Of a stretch of 64,000 bases of DNA, positions 41,440 to 54,379 are shown one piece after another; position 1 is the first letter of the stretch; each line of letters begins with the position of its first letter. Source of the DNA: Eopsaltria australis (lineage: Eukaryota; Chordata; Aves; Passeriformes; Petroicidae); assembly GCA_034509425.1 (NCBI GenBank), contig JAVTVJ010000070.1, positions 124,001-188,000 on the forward strand, read 5' to 3'. The notes beneath the pieces are model-generated. The model was not told where the DNA came from and ran no database searches. It saw only the letters and a program-made list of their open reading frames with translations. The position numbers and the translations under genes were made by a program.

Positions 41440-43045
41440 GTAGAGATGAGGCCATGGCAAAAATGTAGAACTCTTTTTTTGTATCTGACACTGAACTAGG
41501 AAAATGCTTGACACCTGAAGTAAGGAATTATCACTGTTTGCATCCATAAAGCTCTTCTTGGTCAAGCAGTTTTTATACCAATATAAAATGTCTGGGTTAT
41601 AGATGTTGAAATACTGATAATTATTTGAGAATTCAGGGAAAAGGTTTGTTCCATAGTTTGGTAATTTTATGTGAGTGTAGGAATTGGCAGACTTTATTGA
41701 GCTGAGGTTTGTCTTGCATGTCCTTCTGTCAACAATAGCTAGCACAAAAAGCTGGTTTGGAAAGCATTAGAACTCCTTGGAGGCAGAATAGTAGTTCTGT
41801 TCATCACTGGCCTGTGCTTTTAGATGGATTAACTTAAGCCTGGAAATATTAAGCTTTATATAATTTCCTAAAGCAAAGGTACTTTCCAGCAGTTCTCATT
41901 ACTTGAACTACTCCTGTTGCCTATACTAATATTCAGGTGTTCCTTGAATATTTCTAAACTTGTGTTGTTCATACATTCTGCTGCAAATTATTTTCAAAAT
42001 GTTGCATTACTAAAAAAATTTAAAAATGAATTAGCTTAATTTTTATTTTTGGGATCACCTATGTTACTGTGAGAGAAACTGCTAAACTTTCTTCCCTATA
42101 GTACTGATTTTAATCAATATTGCTGTTTTCTTGTTGCACTCTACTTGTTCTAGAGACCTACTGCTTTTTTATCACTCTTCATAAGATTGTGTCCATTTGG
42201 ATAATTATTACTATCCTTCCTTGAATCCCACCTACTTCTCATTACCCTGTTTGGAATAAGCTACATGTTAATTCAGAAGAAGTTACATTTCTCATTTATA
42301 GAAAAAACACTTTTTCAAAGTCCTTATACAATATCTTGTTTCCCTGATTTCACCATTTATTATTTAGCTGCACATTTATTTTCATAGTTACAGCCAAATC
42401 CATTTTCTAAATTGATTCTGATAATTCAGAATCTTTACTGTTTGTATTAATGTGAGCAAACTCGGTTGTAAGAAGAATTGTTAAACTGAGTAAGCAAGTT
42501 AGACCTTGCACTTAAAAAAAAAAGTCCTAAATTCTGGAATTATGGTTGTATAAATCTTGTGATACTCTAGTGGATACATGACTCAGGTATGCAATATTCT
42601 ATTATTTTATTTGCTTCTTTCTTTATTTTACAATTCATAATTTACCTTCACAGGGAATGGTAGAAGCTATGCATTTCTGAAAATATCATTTTTTTTCTTG
42701 GGAACACATTTCTCAATATCTTGGAACTACACTAGAAATTGAGTTTCCATTCTAGCCATCCCTTGCTGACACTGATGTGAGAAGATATGCTTTGGTAATC
42801 TAGAAAGATAAAGAAAGGACTGCAAGAAAAAACAGATATTTTAGTTCCCCTTGTGTAATGTGGGACACTTCAAACCACACAAAAACATATAACATTTAAC
42901 CATTTATAAATCTTCTGAAAAACTGTGTTTACAGGACAGATCTGTATCTTGTCTGAGTTTTTTAAAATTTGATTTAATCTAATTCCATTATTACATAGGT
43001 ATAATTCAACCATGTGAAAAAGAAGATGTAGCTACCTGTGGAAAA
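41440..43045. other. No gene seen
   Basis: A+T-rich sequence; I see no named repeat and no supported exon. A 115-codon minus-strand frame at 41398-41745 overlaps the preceding candidate on the opposite strand and is not recognisable. Confidence 0.45.
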
Positions 43046-43474
43046 ATAGAATCACAGAATTTTTTTAGGTTAGAAAAGACATTTAAGATCAAGTCCAACT
43101 GTAAACCTAGCACTGCCAAGTCCACCACTAAACCATGACCCTAAGTTCCACATCTACATGTCTTCCAAATCTCTCTAGGTGCAGTGACTCAACTATTTCT
43201 CTGGGCAGACTCTTTCAATGCTTGTCAATCCTTTCTTTCTGTGAAGAAATTTATCCTAATATCCAATTTAAACCTTTCCTGGTACAGCCTGAGGCCTTTT
43301 CTTCTTGTCCCATCACTTGTTACTTGGGAGAAGAGACCGAACCCCACCCGGCTGCATCCTCCTTTCAGGGAGTTGTACCGAGCAATAAAGTCACCCCTGG
43401 GACTACTTTTTTTCAGGCTAAATAATTCCAACTCCCTCAGCTTCTCCTCATAAGACTGATGTCCCTGAAATTGA
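43046..43474 (-). mobile_element. CR1 LINE 3' region, different subfamily
   Basis: The plus strand starts with ATAGAATCACAGAAT and continues with AAGATCAAGTCCAACTGTAA, AACCTAGCACTGCCAAGTCC, CACCACTAAACCATGACCCT, CTTGTTACTTGGGAGAAGAG, CAGGGAGTTGTACCGAGCAA and CTCCTCATAAGACTGATG, all in the order of the reverse-complemented CR1 3' region. The AAGTCCACCACTAAACCATG block marks a subfamily different from the copies at 25079 and 44957. About 430 bases; frames on either strand are shadows. Confidence 0.95.
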
Positions 43475-44956
43475 CTATAAGTGCCAAAATTTTTATTTTA
43501 ATCCCATGTGGACCCATGGGGACATTGGTGGATCATTAATAATAGCAAGAAGTTGAGGACAAGCATCTGTTATTTCATGTTTCTGTAATGTGCTCCTTTG
43601 GAATCTTTCCAGGTTTGTCATTTTACCTTGTTCCCATAGCAATTGTACTACCACCCTGGAAAAAATGCAACAGGTTGCAAAGATGACCTTCCCAAACTTT
43701 ATTATCTTTTCTTTTTTTTTTTTTTGGAAGGAGTTAGAAATAACACTTCAAGATCCTGATGTGCAAGATTTTCTTTTAAATGCCTACCACCAAAGTAGTC
43801 ACTTTAAAGGAATGATTCAACATCATTATTATTAGAAGTTACAGAATGACTAATATGGTTCTTTTTCTATTTTATTTTTCTTCCCCTTAATATCCTTTTC
43901 TACATTTGTCTTCTTTAATATTTACTGAGGACATCCAGCAATACCCACAAGTGGAAGCGAGGCTGGGAAGTTTATGCTTGCTGAGGAAACATCAGCATGT
44001 TTGCCAAAGTGTGTGATGGGCAATTATGTGGGTTTAGGGTAATTTTTTTTCTTAAATATTCTATTTGTGCTTTCTTGTGGGTGGTTTTTTTTGAGGGGAG
44101 ACTATTTGTGTCTTAGAGCAATATTAATGAGATTTTTTTTCTGGAAAAGCACAGAACCCAAACCCATTATTCATTTATTTAAAGAATGCGAAAGTTGAAG
44201 AGGTGACACTGTGAATTTAATTTAAGATCATTTCATGCTTTCCCTGGACATTTATATCTACTGCTTGGCTGTGCTTCCTGTTGGGGGATGTGATTATACA
44301 GGAGCATGGCAAGGAGTGACTGGAGATGTCCTGCTGTACAGTCCTTTGTACTGTCCTGAACCCATTCAAGCTGTGATGTATTTGTGGGGTCTGCAGTTAC
44401 TAGAAGTAGTGGTAGTTGCCATTTGTTATGAAAAACACAAAAGAGTTTTGCTGAATAGAGGATAAGATGCAGAATTCAGTTAGAAGCCTTCTAGCTGCTG
44501 AGGCATTTCTTCCTTTCTCCCCCTGCCCTCTCCTCCCTTCTCCCTTGAGTCATTCAGGAATGGGTCAGAGTTATTTAAGTAATAAGCTCTATTAAAAAAT
44601 AAGGGAATAAAATAATTATAATTAAAAAGCAGATGGAGAAGAAGGGAATGAGAAAAACAATACCAGAATAAAGGAGGCAGGCATAGAAAAGACTATTGTG
44701 GCTCTAATTATAAGACAAGGGAGGGTCCCTTTTCAATTCTAGAAGAAAAAGAAAGCAAAGCTGCTAAAACTATTCACTAGTCTAACTATTCAACCTGTTT
44801 CATTTTTAAAAGCTATTTTTTTTAAAGTGTGAGAGGAAGCTATAAACAAAATATATTGAGGAAACTGTATATGTTCAATTTTCTTTCTTCCCTCCTCCCC
44901 CCCCCCCCCCCAAAATAATGCAACTAAGGCCAAGGATATAATAAAACTCTTATTTT
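43475..44956. other. No gene seen; homopolymer tracts
   Basis: Contains a run of 14 T at 43712-43725 and the pyrimidine tract listed separately. Otherwise no feature is seen. Confidence 0.5.
44879..44911 (+). repeat. Pyrimidine tract ending in a run of 15 C
   Basis: An uninterrupted pyrimidine stretch of mixed T and C that ends in 15 C at 44897-44911. The opposite strand is a purine tract with 15 G. Such tracts mutate by slippage and can form triplex or four-stranded DNA in vitro; no function is implied here. It sits about 45 bases from a CR1 3' end. Confidence 0.9.
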
Positions 44957-45255
44957 ATAGGATCACACAATGGTTTCAATTGGAAGGGACTTTAAAGACC
45001 ATCCAGTTCCAATCCCCTTGTCCTGGGCAGGAATACCATGCACTAGACCAGGTTGCTCAATGCCCCATCCAACCTGGCCTTGAACGCTGCCAGGGATGAG
45101 GCACCCACAACTTCTCTGGGCAACCTGTTCCAGTGTCTCACTACCCTCACAGGAAAGAAGTTCTTCCATGTCTACATTCTTCTATGTCTAATGGAGTTTC
45201 TCCTCTTTCAGTTTGAATCAATTACTCTTTGTCCTATCACTATAGTTCCTGATGA
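44957..45255 (-). mobile_element. CR1 LINE 3' region
   Basis: Reverse-complemented CR1 3' sequence: ATAGGATCACACAATGGTTT, GACCATCCAGTTCCAATCCC, ACTAGACCAGGTTGCTCAAT, CATCCAACCTGGCCTTGAAC, CTTCTCTGGGCAACCTGTTC, CTCTTTGTCCTATCACTATA. The match to the consensus looks closer than in the other copies here, so this may be among the younger CR1 insertions. A partial internal duplication or insertion is visible at about 45165-45190, where TCTACATTCTTCTATGTCTA replaces the shorter consensus. No coding frame is present. Confidence 0.95.
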
Positions 45256-45931
45256 ATGAATAATGCAATTTTTAGCAGTTAGATTTACATAAAATAAATT
45301 ATCACTTCAGATTACTACTTAAGCATTTTCATGTTTTCAAAATTCAAGTTAGTTTTTAATTATTTGTATTCTATACTTAAACAGTTTCTTTTACATGAGG
45401 TCCATGAATAACAGAAATTGTACTGTAAATTTACTTTACAATAGAGATAAATGGATCTGAGTAGTTGAATTGTTTGAAATATTCTTGAATTTGTTTTGAA
45501 TTTAGCAAATATTTCCATATAGTGATGCTCCCCTTTCTGCCCAATAGATTAGGGGTTTGAATCCTCCTTGCAACTAAAATTTTTCAAACACAGTGCTACA
45601 GACAGTGCATGACTGAAAAGGTAGGTGTATTTATGTTTGATTGGTGCTGTTTGGCTTCATAAGAGATATTTCAATATTCATGCAGCTAATGAGATATGCT
45701 CTAGTTGGATCACTTTATAGGGAACTGAGCTAAGTCAGTTTGAATTAATCTTTGCAGTGCTTGCTCCAGACTGCACCCTAAGCACAGACTTGTGCACCAC
45801 TGATGGATGGACAGCTGTTGATGTTGTTATGCTTCATGATGTACTTCATATTCATGGAGCAGGGGCTAGGAATGGGAATGTACTGCATTGCTGCAGCCAC
45901 TAGATTATAATGTAATTTCTTTCTGGCTCAG
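45256..45931. other. No gene seen
   Basis: A+T-rich sequence with no recognisable element. Confidence 0.5.
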
Positions 45932-46029
45932 TAAGTACGTTGTACAAAGGTGGAAGACACTCTGCAGAAGACATTGAAAACTTCTCCTCCCTTATGCTTG
46001 ATGATGTGGATTCAATCATTTCAGGGAAG
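45932..46029 (+). other. Possible coding exon A, unidentified
   Basis: An acceptor (AATTTCTTTCTGGCTCAG, AG at 45930-45931) and a donor (GGGAAG|GTAAAA at 46030) bound 98 bases. The frame needs one base from an upstream exon, then reads 32 codons without a stop and ends in phase 0. The peptide has a protein-like acidic stretch: LYKGGRHSAEDIENFSS followed by LMLDDVDSIISGK. Phase 0 at its end fits the start phase of the candidate exon at 48333. I do not recognise the protein, and no domain is evident from so short a piece. A chance pseudo-exon remains possible. Confidence 0.25.
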
Positions 46030-47514
46030 GTAAAAAAACCCAACTGGGTTTCCAGCAGAACAAAGTGGGTGCCCAAAAAAAAGTGCTCTGTTGTGCATCA
46101 CAGGCTCAGGCCCACATCCTTCCCATTTCTGTTGCATTGTTTTTCTATAGATCACTCAGTCAGGAAATAGTCTGCTCTCCATTTTTGCTGCCCACTTCCA
46201 ATTTAGGATCTAAATTTAAAAAATGAAGTATTTGCTAAGCTGTAATCTTGGCCAAGTACTTGCTACTGGTGGTATAGTTATTACAGTTATTTCTTATTGC
46301 TATTATTGTTCTGGGAAAAATAATAAATTACCTAAACCTCCAAAGAACAGGTTTTCTACAAGTACATAAACGTGTTCAGGAATGCTGTAATGGGCAAGCT
46401 AATTTGAGAGGAAATGAAAAGAGAATTTAGGTGCAGTAAAGTAGCAAATAGAGGTCAGCCGAACTGGAGGTTGTGAATAAAATGAAAAGAAGGGAGTAAG
46501 CAAGAAATGGTTATTTACTTATGCAAATTATTATCCTTCTATTTTGTACAGTACCTGAATCTGCTTATTATTTCTTATGGCAAAGACTAACAATGGCTTT
46601 TCCCCTTCTGTTCTCCTACCCATCATATCCCTCTTGTCTTTGTTTTTTGCTTATAAAGTTTTATATCCTTTTAGGCTTTCATATAATTCTGTTTACCTCT
46701 TGTGAAATAGGTTTCTGTGGGCTTATTTGAAAAGCCAGTTCTTTCTGTAACTACAATTGCATAGCAATAATCTCCTTTAGGTGGAATTTAGGGTATTCAA
46801 ATATTCTTGTAATTTTATTAATCAACATTTATAGCCAGATTATAACAGAATTTCTACTAATACCTTTGTATTAGCTGTTGAACTTGTTTCAGTTGGCTGT
46901 ATTTTATCCCTGTAATTGCAGCCTTTCTTTAATAACCTCATTATTTTGTAGCTTTGTCCTTGTGATAGTCTTACTCTTCTCCAGAATTTCTGAAATATTA
47001 ACTCCTGTTGTATGTCTGAAGCATTTGTTCAGGATGTCATGTTGTCATCCTTGTCACTAAGGCATTACTAAAGTTTTAAATTCATCATCCCATTGCTTTT
47101 ATAGATGATCTACAAAATAAACACAGGTTCTGCCTCTGCTAGTTTGTTGGTATGCATGCTTGTGCACAGTCATTTAAAGTTATCTCCAGTAGCCAGCTCT
47201 CAAGAGCTGGGTAATTGAAGCCTTTCCCTTCATTTTGAATGTTTTTTATTTTTGCCTGATTTGCAGGAAGTGGCTGAATACTCTCCTCTGACAGCAAGTC
47301 TGTCTTATTATGTGCCGAATATCTAACGCATGTTTTGTTCATGAAGAGGTTTCTAGAGAATTTCATCTGCCATAGAAACTGAAAAAAAAAAAGATAAGGA
47401 CATGCAAATGGCCATGAAGGGTTCAAGAATGAATTTGAGGAGCCTTAAAGATCATTATTCAACTTATCAATTGAATTTGTATTTAGTATCTGTTGATTTT
47501 CAAATTTGTGTCAC
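46030..47514. other. No gene seen; would be intron if the flanking exon pair is real
   Basis: A+T-rich sequence with no named repeat. A 95-codon minus-strand frame at 47139-47426 is unsupported. Confidence 0.45.
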
Positions 47515-47737
47515 CTGGTCAAGCTGTGTCCCCTCCCAGGACCTTGCCCACTCCAAGCCCCTTGATGGGGGGCAATGCTGAAAGCCAGCTCTGATGCTGT
47601 ACCAGCCCTGCCCATCAGTAGCCAGAACACCAGTGTGTTATCAGCACCTTTCTGGGTACCAGTGCAAAGCACAGCACTGAGGGCTGCTGAGGGAAAGTGA
47701 GCTCCATCTCAGCCAGACGCAATACACAGCTTCATGA
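47515..47737. mobile_element. Probable LTR relic of a bird endogenous retrovirus
   Basis: A G+C-rich island of about 220 bases contains CAGTGTGTTATCAGCACCTT, TGCAAAGCACAGCACTGAGG and AGCTCCATCTCAGCCAGACG in this order. I recall the same order from a dispersed LTR-type repeat of bird genomes (consensus roughly CAGTGTGTTATCAACACTGTT, AAAGCACAGCACT, TTAACTCCATCCCAGCCA). The family name is not certain. No internal retroviral coding sequence is seen on either side, so it would be a solitary or partial LTR, noncoding and decayed. Strand cannot be fixed from this piece. Confidence 0.5.
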
Positions 47738-48332
47738 AACAAAGTGATCATCCCCCTCAAAGCTCAATAGCATTAGGAGAAGGAAGAAAATCTCTAAAAA
47801 GAGAATAAGATGGAACTTCTTGTTTTCCATCAAACTGTTCTGTTCTAAATATCATCTTTACATTTTCATTTCCTTCAGTTTTGAAAAATGAAATTCAAGC
47901 TGCTTATCCCCTAAAATACACTCAACAATAAGGACTATGCATGAATCAGAGCTTTGAGAATTTCAGCAGTGCTGTTCAAAGGTCACCCCTGCCTCCTTGT
48001 TTTCAAAGAGTTGCATTAGTTATTAGGATGGAGGCAGTACTGATGCAACTGTTTGGATTGAGTCATCAGATTTATTGTCCTTCATTACTTCAAAGTCTTT
48101 GAGATGTTTAGGTGGTTGAGATCTTAAACCTTACAGAGGATGCTACAAAATGGTTCTCAATACCTGTGCTGGTGAGGACAGGTGAGGGGTCAAATGCTTG
48201 GTTCAGGCCTCTGTTCTTCTCATTTAGGACTTTAGTGTAAATAAGAGGGAAAAAACTGTGCAAAAGGTGGTTGATTTTTTTTGCATAATGTTGTCAGTCC
48301 TTAAATAATATAAACTGGTCTTTTTTTTCCAG

Positions 48333-48404
48333 AAAAATCCTCTACTGGTTAAAATATTTATATCTGCTGCTGTTGGATACCTCCAAGAGGATGTGATTCA
48401 ACTA
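48333..48404 (+). other. Possible coding exon B, unidentified
   Basis: This has the best pair of splice signals in the window: acceptor GGTCTTTTTTTTCCAG (AG at 48331-48332) and a consensus donor, CTA|GTAAGT, at 48405. The 72 bases are 24 codons, open in only one of three frames, the one that starts at the first base (phase 0 to 0). The peptide begins KNPLLVKIF and ends EDVIQL, with a hydrophobic centre (ISAAVGYL). Its start phase fits the end of the candidate exon at 45932, with an intervening intron of about 2.3 kb. The protein is not recognised. A short pseudo-exon is still possible. Confidence 0.3.
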
Positions 48405-51400
48405 GTAAGTCAAGGAAGGGTTGTTGTGAGCTGGACAGCAATGAATATGAACACGAGGCTTCTGAATTGACAGCTGTCAACAGGAGCGGTACTAAATAAG
48501 TCCAATTCCCTTTGTTCAGGTCTTTCTTCTCCCTGGGACATGCCTGACCATCAGGGTGCTATTTATCACTCTCAGTCTCATTGGCCATGGCAGATAAAGC
48601 AGCCGCAGCAGCAGCTGGGGAAGATTTAGGTTTCAAACTGGGAAGAATGACAGGTGACCAGGGATAGCAGGGCAGTAATCAAATGCTTGGCAACAAGTGT
48701 GCCAAGTACTTGAAGCCGGTGCTGCATCACAGTTTTAACACACTTAACTGAGAAGTTAGAGAGCAACCAGCAAGGGTCTGTCCATATAATAGATTTCAAT
48801 TAGATCCCAGTATCTGGGTAAGTCTGTAAGACTGTGAAGGCTATAATTAGGATTTATAAAAAAGATTTATTTTGTGGTTTTGCTTTCTTTGGGATGTTTT
48901 GGACTGACATTTTGGCTCCATTTCTTCCCCTATACTTTATAAAGGTCTACACATTTTGAGATGATGATACAGATAGCCACTCTGAAACTCTACAATGTGT
49001 ATATTGGTGATCTATGTTACCATGGTAAATCATTGGTTCTTACAATAGATTGCAATTTTCTGCAGTGAGAATTAAGAATTAAGCAATGTCATTGCTCTTC
49101 TGAGAATAAGGCTGGGTTATCAGTGCCAATTGTTGAATCAAGCCAACTAGCCAAGTGTTAGCAAATTATCCTTGGAAGTTATACTATCACTTTGTCAAGT
49201 CTGACAGAGAACTCATTTATTTAGCCATGAGTATGTGATAGCAACTTCTATTTAATTTCTTTCCTGTGCAATGCGGACCCATTACAACCTAAATTCTCTG
49301 GTGATATTCTCCAAAATGTGCAAAAGTAGCACAGACTCTTGATTAGATTCCACTGGCCTAAGGACAAAAAGAACCTATTGCTTTTCCCTGTAGCATGTTT
49401 CCCTCCTTATTCATGCATGGTTTTTGCTATTCCAGCAACTTTGGGGCATTAAATACACCACCATCTTGGAATTTCTTATTTCATATGGTGTAGATATAGA
49501 GTGTTTTTAATTTCTGGTTATTTCCTTTGAATAATTTTTTGGGGTGATTAAACACATTTTTATCTCCCAAATATGTAGTCAAGTGAATATGAAGGCATAC
49601 TTGGAAAACCAGCAAGAAATTGATGAAATGAATGTGGGTTTTTGTATATAGTATTTCAATAATGGTATTTATTGACAAGGTGGTGTGTGGCTCTGCAGAT
49701 GGTGCTGCTCTAGCATGGGCTGTTCAAGTACAACATGTAGTAGTGGAGCAAGGAATGGGGACTTCCTCTTAAGAAGTAACACAGGTAGAAAAGACCACAT
49801 TAAAAGACAGATATTATTTGGTACTTTGTTTCATTAGTATCTAGTTAAGTATGAGGATATGCCTAAAGTAATTTTAAAAGCCATTTGCAAGAATTTTGTT
49901 TTCAGTTTGCAGAATTTCAAGCCTATTTCTTGTTAGCAAATTTCTTGGATCCTAGTCTCCTAAGAGGCCATGTCAGAATTACCCCTTCCAAGAAAGTGTG
50001 GTTCTTTGTGCTGTGAAATTTGTTGAGGTAATATTTTTTGTGGAATGATGACAATGTACATATCACACAGCAATGTACATCTGTATTAGAAGTGGTTCAT
50101 AAACTTAGCTTTTCATCCTTTCTTCCTTGCTTATTGTTCTTTAATGGATCAGGGACAGAAGCCAGGTTGTTTTACACTGCTGTTTCAGTAAGTCGTTATT
50201 ATAGGATCTGAACGATAAATGAGCTTTATTTGTTGAATGTTTTCTAGAATAGTTTCATTGAAATTGATGGAACAATTGTGTTATGTGTTGTGAATTAAAA
50301 AGTCAAAGAAAAATAACTAAGCTGTTCTGCACCAGGGGCATTGTCTTTTGCTTAGCTTTTAGAAGCATTTCAGAGACTTTTCCCTCCTAAAGCAATCTGT
50401 CTGTAAACGGGTGCTTGGATAGCTGAATTCATTATGATAAAAAAGGGTATTTGGTTCTGCTTGCTTAGCTATTGTGAAATGAAAAATAAACACTCAGTAT
50501 CTGTTCATTAAGAGGACAAATCTCAGTAAAATATAATCTTTCTTTTGTTTACTGACAAATATTTGCTAGTTTCCAGTGGGATGTTTGCTTACATTTTCTT
50601 ATTTGTTAGCAAATGGACGTTCAGGTTTTAAGAGCCAGCCCCTCAAAGATATTAAGTATAGGCTTATCATTTGTTTTCAGAGGAAACTGAGAATCTAAAT
50701 AAATGTAAGGGTCTAGTACTCAATAACTGAGAGGAGTACTAGGGATGAATTAAAGAAAGCAGGATGGGTGGTAGGAAGAAACGCTGACAGGGAAGCTTAA
50801 GGGTAATGGTACTGATTGATTCTCTCCTGATTAAATGAGACAATTGATAATGTAGTCTTTTGCTACCAGGTTAATTCCCAATTCTTCCTTTTTAGATCCT
50901 ATTCTTATAATAGGAAAAAGCTGAAAGACAATTCTGGTTGCTGACATTTGCATAACTCCAAAGAAATTCAGTTATCTGTAACTTCCTTCTGTTGCCTGTA
51001 GAAGAGGTTATATACCTGCAGTTGTATGCAGACCTATGCACATGAGAAGCCTAGTTTTGTGAAAAATTTTGGTTTCATTTTATCACTTTTTTAGTTCTCT
51101 GTATACTCTGATATTTTATTTGGAATAAGTTTTGTGGTCAAAGAAGGGGAGGGTGGTAGGAGAGGATAGCATTCAGTGAGTCTGTGAGAGGCTGTAAAAT
51201 TCACATGGTGAATTGGTCTCTGTCTTGATGCTGTATTTCCAGGGAGTTGTATCTGGGCTGCAGAAACAGGGAGCTGTCAGCAGAATGGCAATGCAGGATT
51301 TATGCCAAAAGAAAATCCAATTAGCTGATTACTGTGTTTTCTAAGATATATTTGTGTCACCAGATCATTTGTTGACGTGGCAGAACAGAAGGATAATAAG

Positions 51401-54379
51401 TATTGTCCAAAAGTATACACGTAACTTGGTTTCAAATTCCCATGGAAATAAATGTAAGCATGACTCTTGACAGGAATCTCAGCTAAAATTTGGGCTTCAT
51501 TTAGAAGAAGAAATGTGATAGAAAATGTGATAAACCCACCCCTTGTTGTTATAATTGCCAGAACTTACTGTGAAAACAGGTTTTGCAGGACAGACACAAA
51601 CACAGCATACTTTATACTGAACAGTGGTTGCTGAAAAGTGGCATTTTCGCCCTATATTCAGTCCCAAGTTCTTTGGTGACTGACTTCCAGAGTGCTTTCT
51701 TGCCTCCCTTCCTTTCAGATGTAGAAACAGGGGTGTGACTTATTTTGAAATGAAAGTTTCTCTTTCTTTGTCATATTTTTAATCAACAGTAACTGAGCAG
51801 AGCCTCAGTTACACGTCCTAGTGTCCCCTAATGAACTCCCACAAAGAATGCAATGCTATCATAGAAGTATCTAATTAATACTCTCTGGGTAAGGGCTATT
51901 TCTGTTGAATTCATGCTAGCACTGCCTGCAGCACAGGCTTTCCTAGGGAAGAAAAAGCCACACACTAGTATATGTGGAGTGGCAGCCAGCAGGAAATTAT
52001 CTCAGAAGAAGAGGACCTAGGGGTCCTGGCAGGGACTCTGGGGATCTGTGTTTCATGTCTTCAGAAGAGCTGACATTTGTGTGCCATCATATTTTCTATT
52101 CAGACTGCAAGTGTGCCCCCAGAAGCCCTCCTGTTTCAGTTAATATCAAATGTGTCAAATAGCTACTTTTGGTCATCAACTCAGCTGCTGCCTAGAGATT
52201 GCCGCTGCTAAAATTGAACTGAAGTGTTAATTTTCCTTCAAGGTTTTTTCAGAAACAGCTATTATTTTTATAGGGTTTTGTATGGATTTATTACCAAGAA
52301 AAAGGTCACCACTGATATTTTCATTATTTGAAAAACGCAAGCTAATTTGCTAAAATTCATAGAATATGCACTAGGATAATATTTTCTTCAATTTTTAAAA
52401 AATTTTATTAGTAAGTTAAGATTTAAATAAATAAACAGCTGTATCAGCCAATGGTAAAACAGGACTCCAGGATGCATAAGTGTTTAGTTTGGTACTGGGT
52501 CAGAAATGTGCCTTAAGACGTGCCAGAATTTGAGGATGTTCTGATAAGTGAAATAAAAAAATGAAGTGTTTCTGCTTGTTTATGTGAAAAAGTGCTTATT
52601 TTTTAATTCAATCTTTCTATCTACTCTGTTGGGAAAATTCTCAAAACATTTTCTCCTGGATATAAATACATGGCCTGATATTTTGAACAAGTTCTGGTTC
52701 ACAATTCAGGTATAACTCAACACGTGCCAATGTGCTGTTCTTTCCTACAGATTTTGCCAGGAATGAGAATTTTTTGTAGAAACCTACTAACAACTGTGCC
52801 AATTTTGAAATATTCTCTTTCCATCCTGACATTAGCGCAGTGTGTTGCTCTTACTGGGACTGCCAGCTGATGATTTGTCCAGTTGTTCTTGTTAATTTAT
52901 ATTGCGATATTCTTTCAGTCTTCCATAGATTAAAATGTTAAATAAATGCATAGAACAGTGCTAGAAATTTTGACTCAAGGCTCATCAACTTTGCTGGCAA
53001 AATAAAGTGATGGGAAAACATGAAATCAATAGATTTGAAGTTTTTTGCTAGGGAGGAAAAGGGTGGCTGAGTCAAAAAAACAAAAATCAACAACTTTTTC
53101 TTATTCCTACTCCCTTTACACCAGGTCATTGTCACTTCACAGTACTCTGTTGCAAAGAATGGGTTCATACAGGGACAGCTTCCTCCTGTGACTCTGTCCT
53201 ACATTTCTGCTAGTTCAACATTTAGACAAGACAATACCTAGGCAAAGATTACAACAAAGTCTATTGTTTTCAGTACAAGGATACTATCTATTTCACTTAG
53301 ACCTAAAGCTGTTGGTGCATGTCATCAGTTGTTTCTCTAGCTGGCTGGTGATGGCAATGTAGGAGGAAAGAAGTAGGATACCTTGGGATTGCTCCCTTAA
53401 GCATAACAAAGTCACAAAGCTGCAAAAAGACTGGACACTTACAGCTGATACTGATAGATTCAGCTGAAAAGGAAGAGGGTAGCATTAGTATTGGCAGCTG
53501 AAAGTGCTCAAGAGCTGTCAAAATCACGAAACTACTTGAAGCCATTACCTTCTTTTATTTTAAAAAATCTTTTATAAGTAGGAGCCAGTAAAATTTACTT
53601 TATGAGCCTTTTCTGTGACTATGGGAGCTAAAAATAATAGCTCCTTGAGCTAGGTTTTAAGTAAGACGCATAAAATATTGAGACACTTTTATAAAGCTGA
53701 AGCAATCAGTTTGACATAGTTTGACAGGGACAACACCACCCTCTTTTTGTGGTTAGGAAAGCAGCCTGGGACCTGTTGCCCTTTAAATTGCAGTTTTACT
53801 GCCAGAGGATATTGGGAAATACTGTTCTAGGTTAGAGTGTGAAGTTTCCCATTGTGACAGGGAGTGACCTGGCCTCTCCTGTCAGTCATGCCTTAAATGA
53901 AAATCTATGTTGTAATGTGATTTTTCTGTGTCCAAGCTTGTTTGTTGACTCTTGTTTGTGTTTAAACCCATGATTCACATGAGACTTTTCCTTCATCCAT
54001 CCATTGTCAGTTTACCCTACCAAAGCAGTCATGCAGCTCCTCTCATTCAGCTTTTACAGTCAGAGGGGCTTTAGCAAACATTGCTCAATAAAGCAATTAG
54101 ATAAATGTGAAAGCCTTCCCTACCATTGTTCTGTGAAGCTTTAATAGGTGTAGCAATGTTGGTTTTACTTTAACAGGAGAATGGGCACAAAACTTGAGAT
54201 AAGGTGATAATACAACCCCCTCCCCTTAAAACCATGGAGCTTTACCTTGGCCCCTCCTTCCCTCTGGTTTAATTGTATTTTCTGTCTCCTGATTGCAGAA
54301 GCATTAATGACCCACAGAGAGTTTGATTCCCCTTTGCATCACCCTCATGGTGTGCTAATATACACAGCAGACTTTGCTT
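48405..54379. other. No gene seen
   Basis: About 6 kb with nothing I can name. A short stretch at 52006-52030 (GAGGACCTAGGGGTCCTGG) recalls a CR1 pol motif but has no matching flanks. Open frames are below 80 codons. Confidence 0.45.

Noticed and set aside
43135..43453. Plus-strand open frames of 96 and 89 codons
   Set aside because: They are antisense shadows of the minus-strand CR1 copy.
52006..52030. GAGGACCTAGGGGTCCTGG resembling a CR1 pol motif (DLGVL)
   Set aside because: Flanks do not align to CR1 on either side; probably chance.
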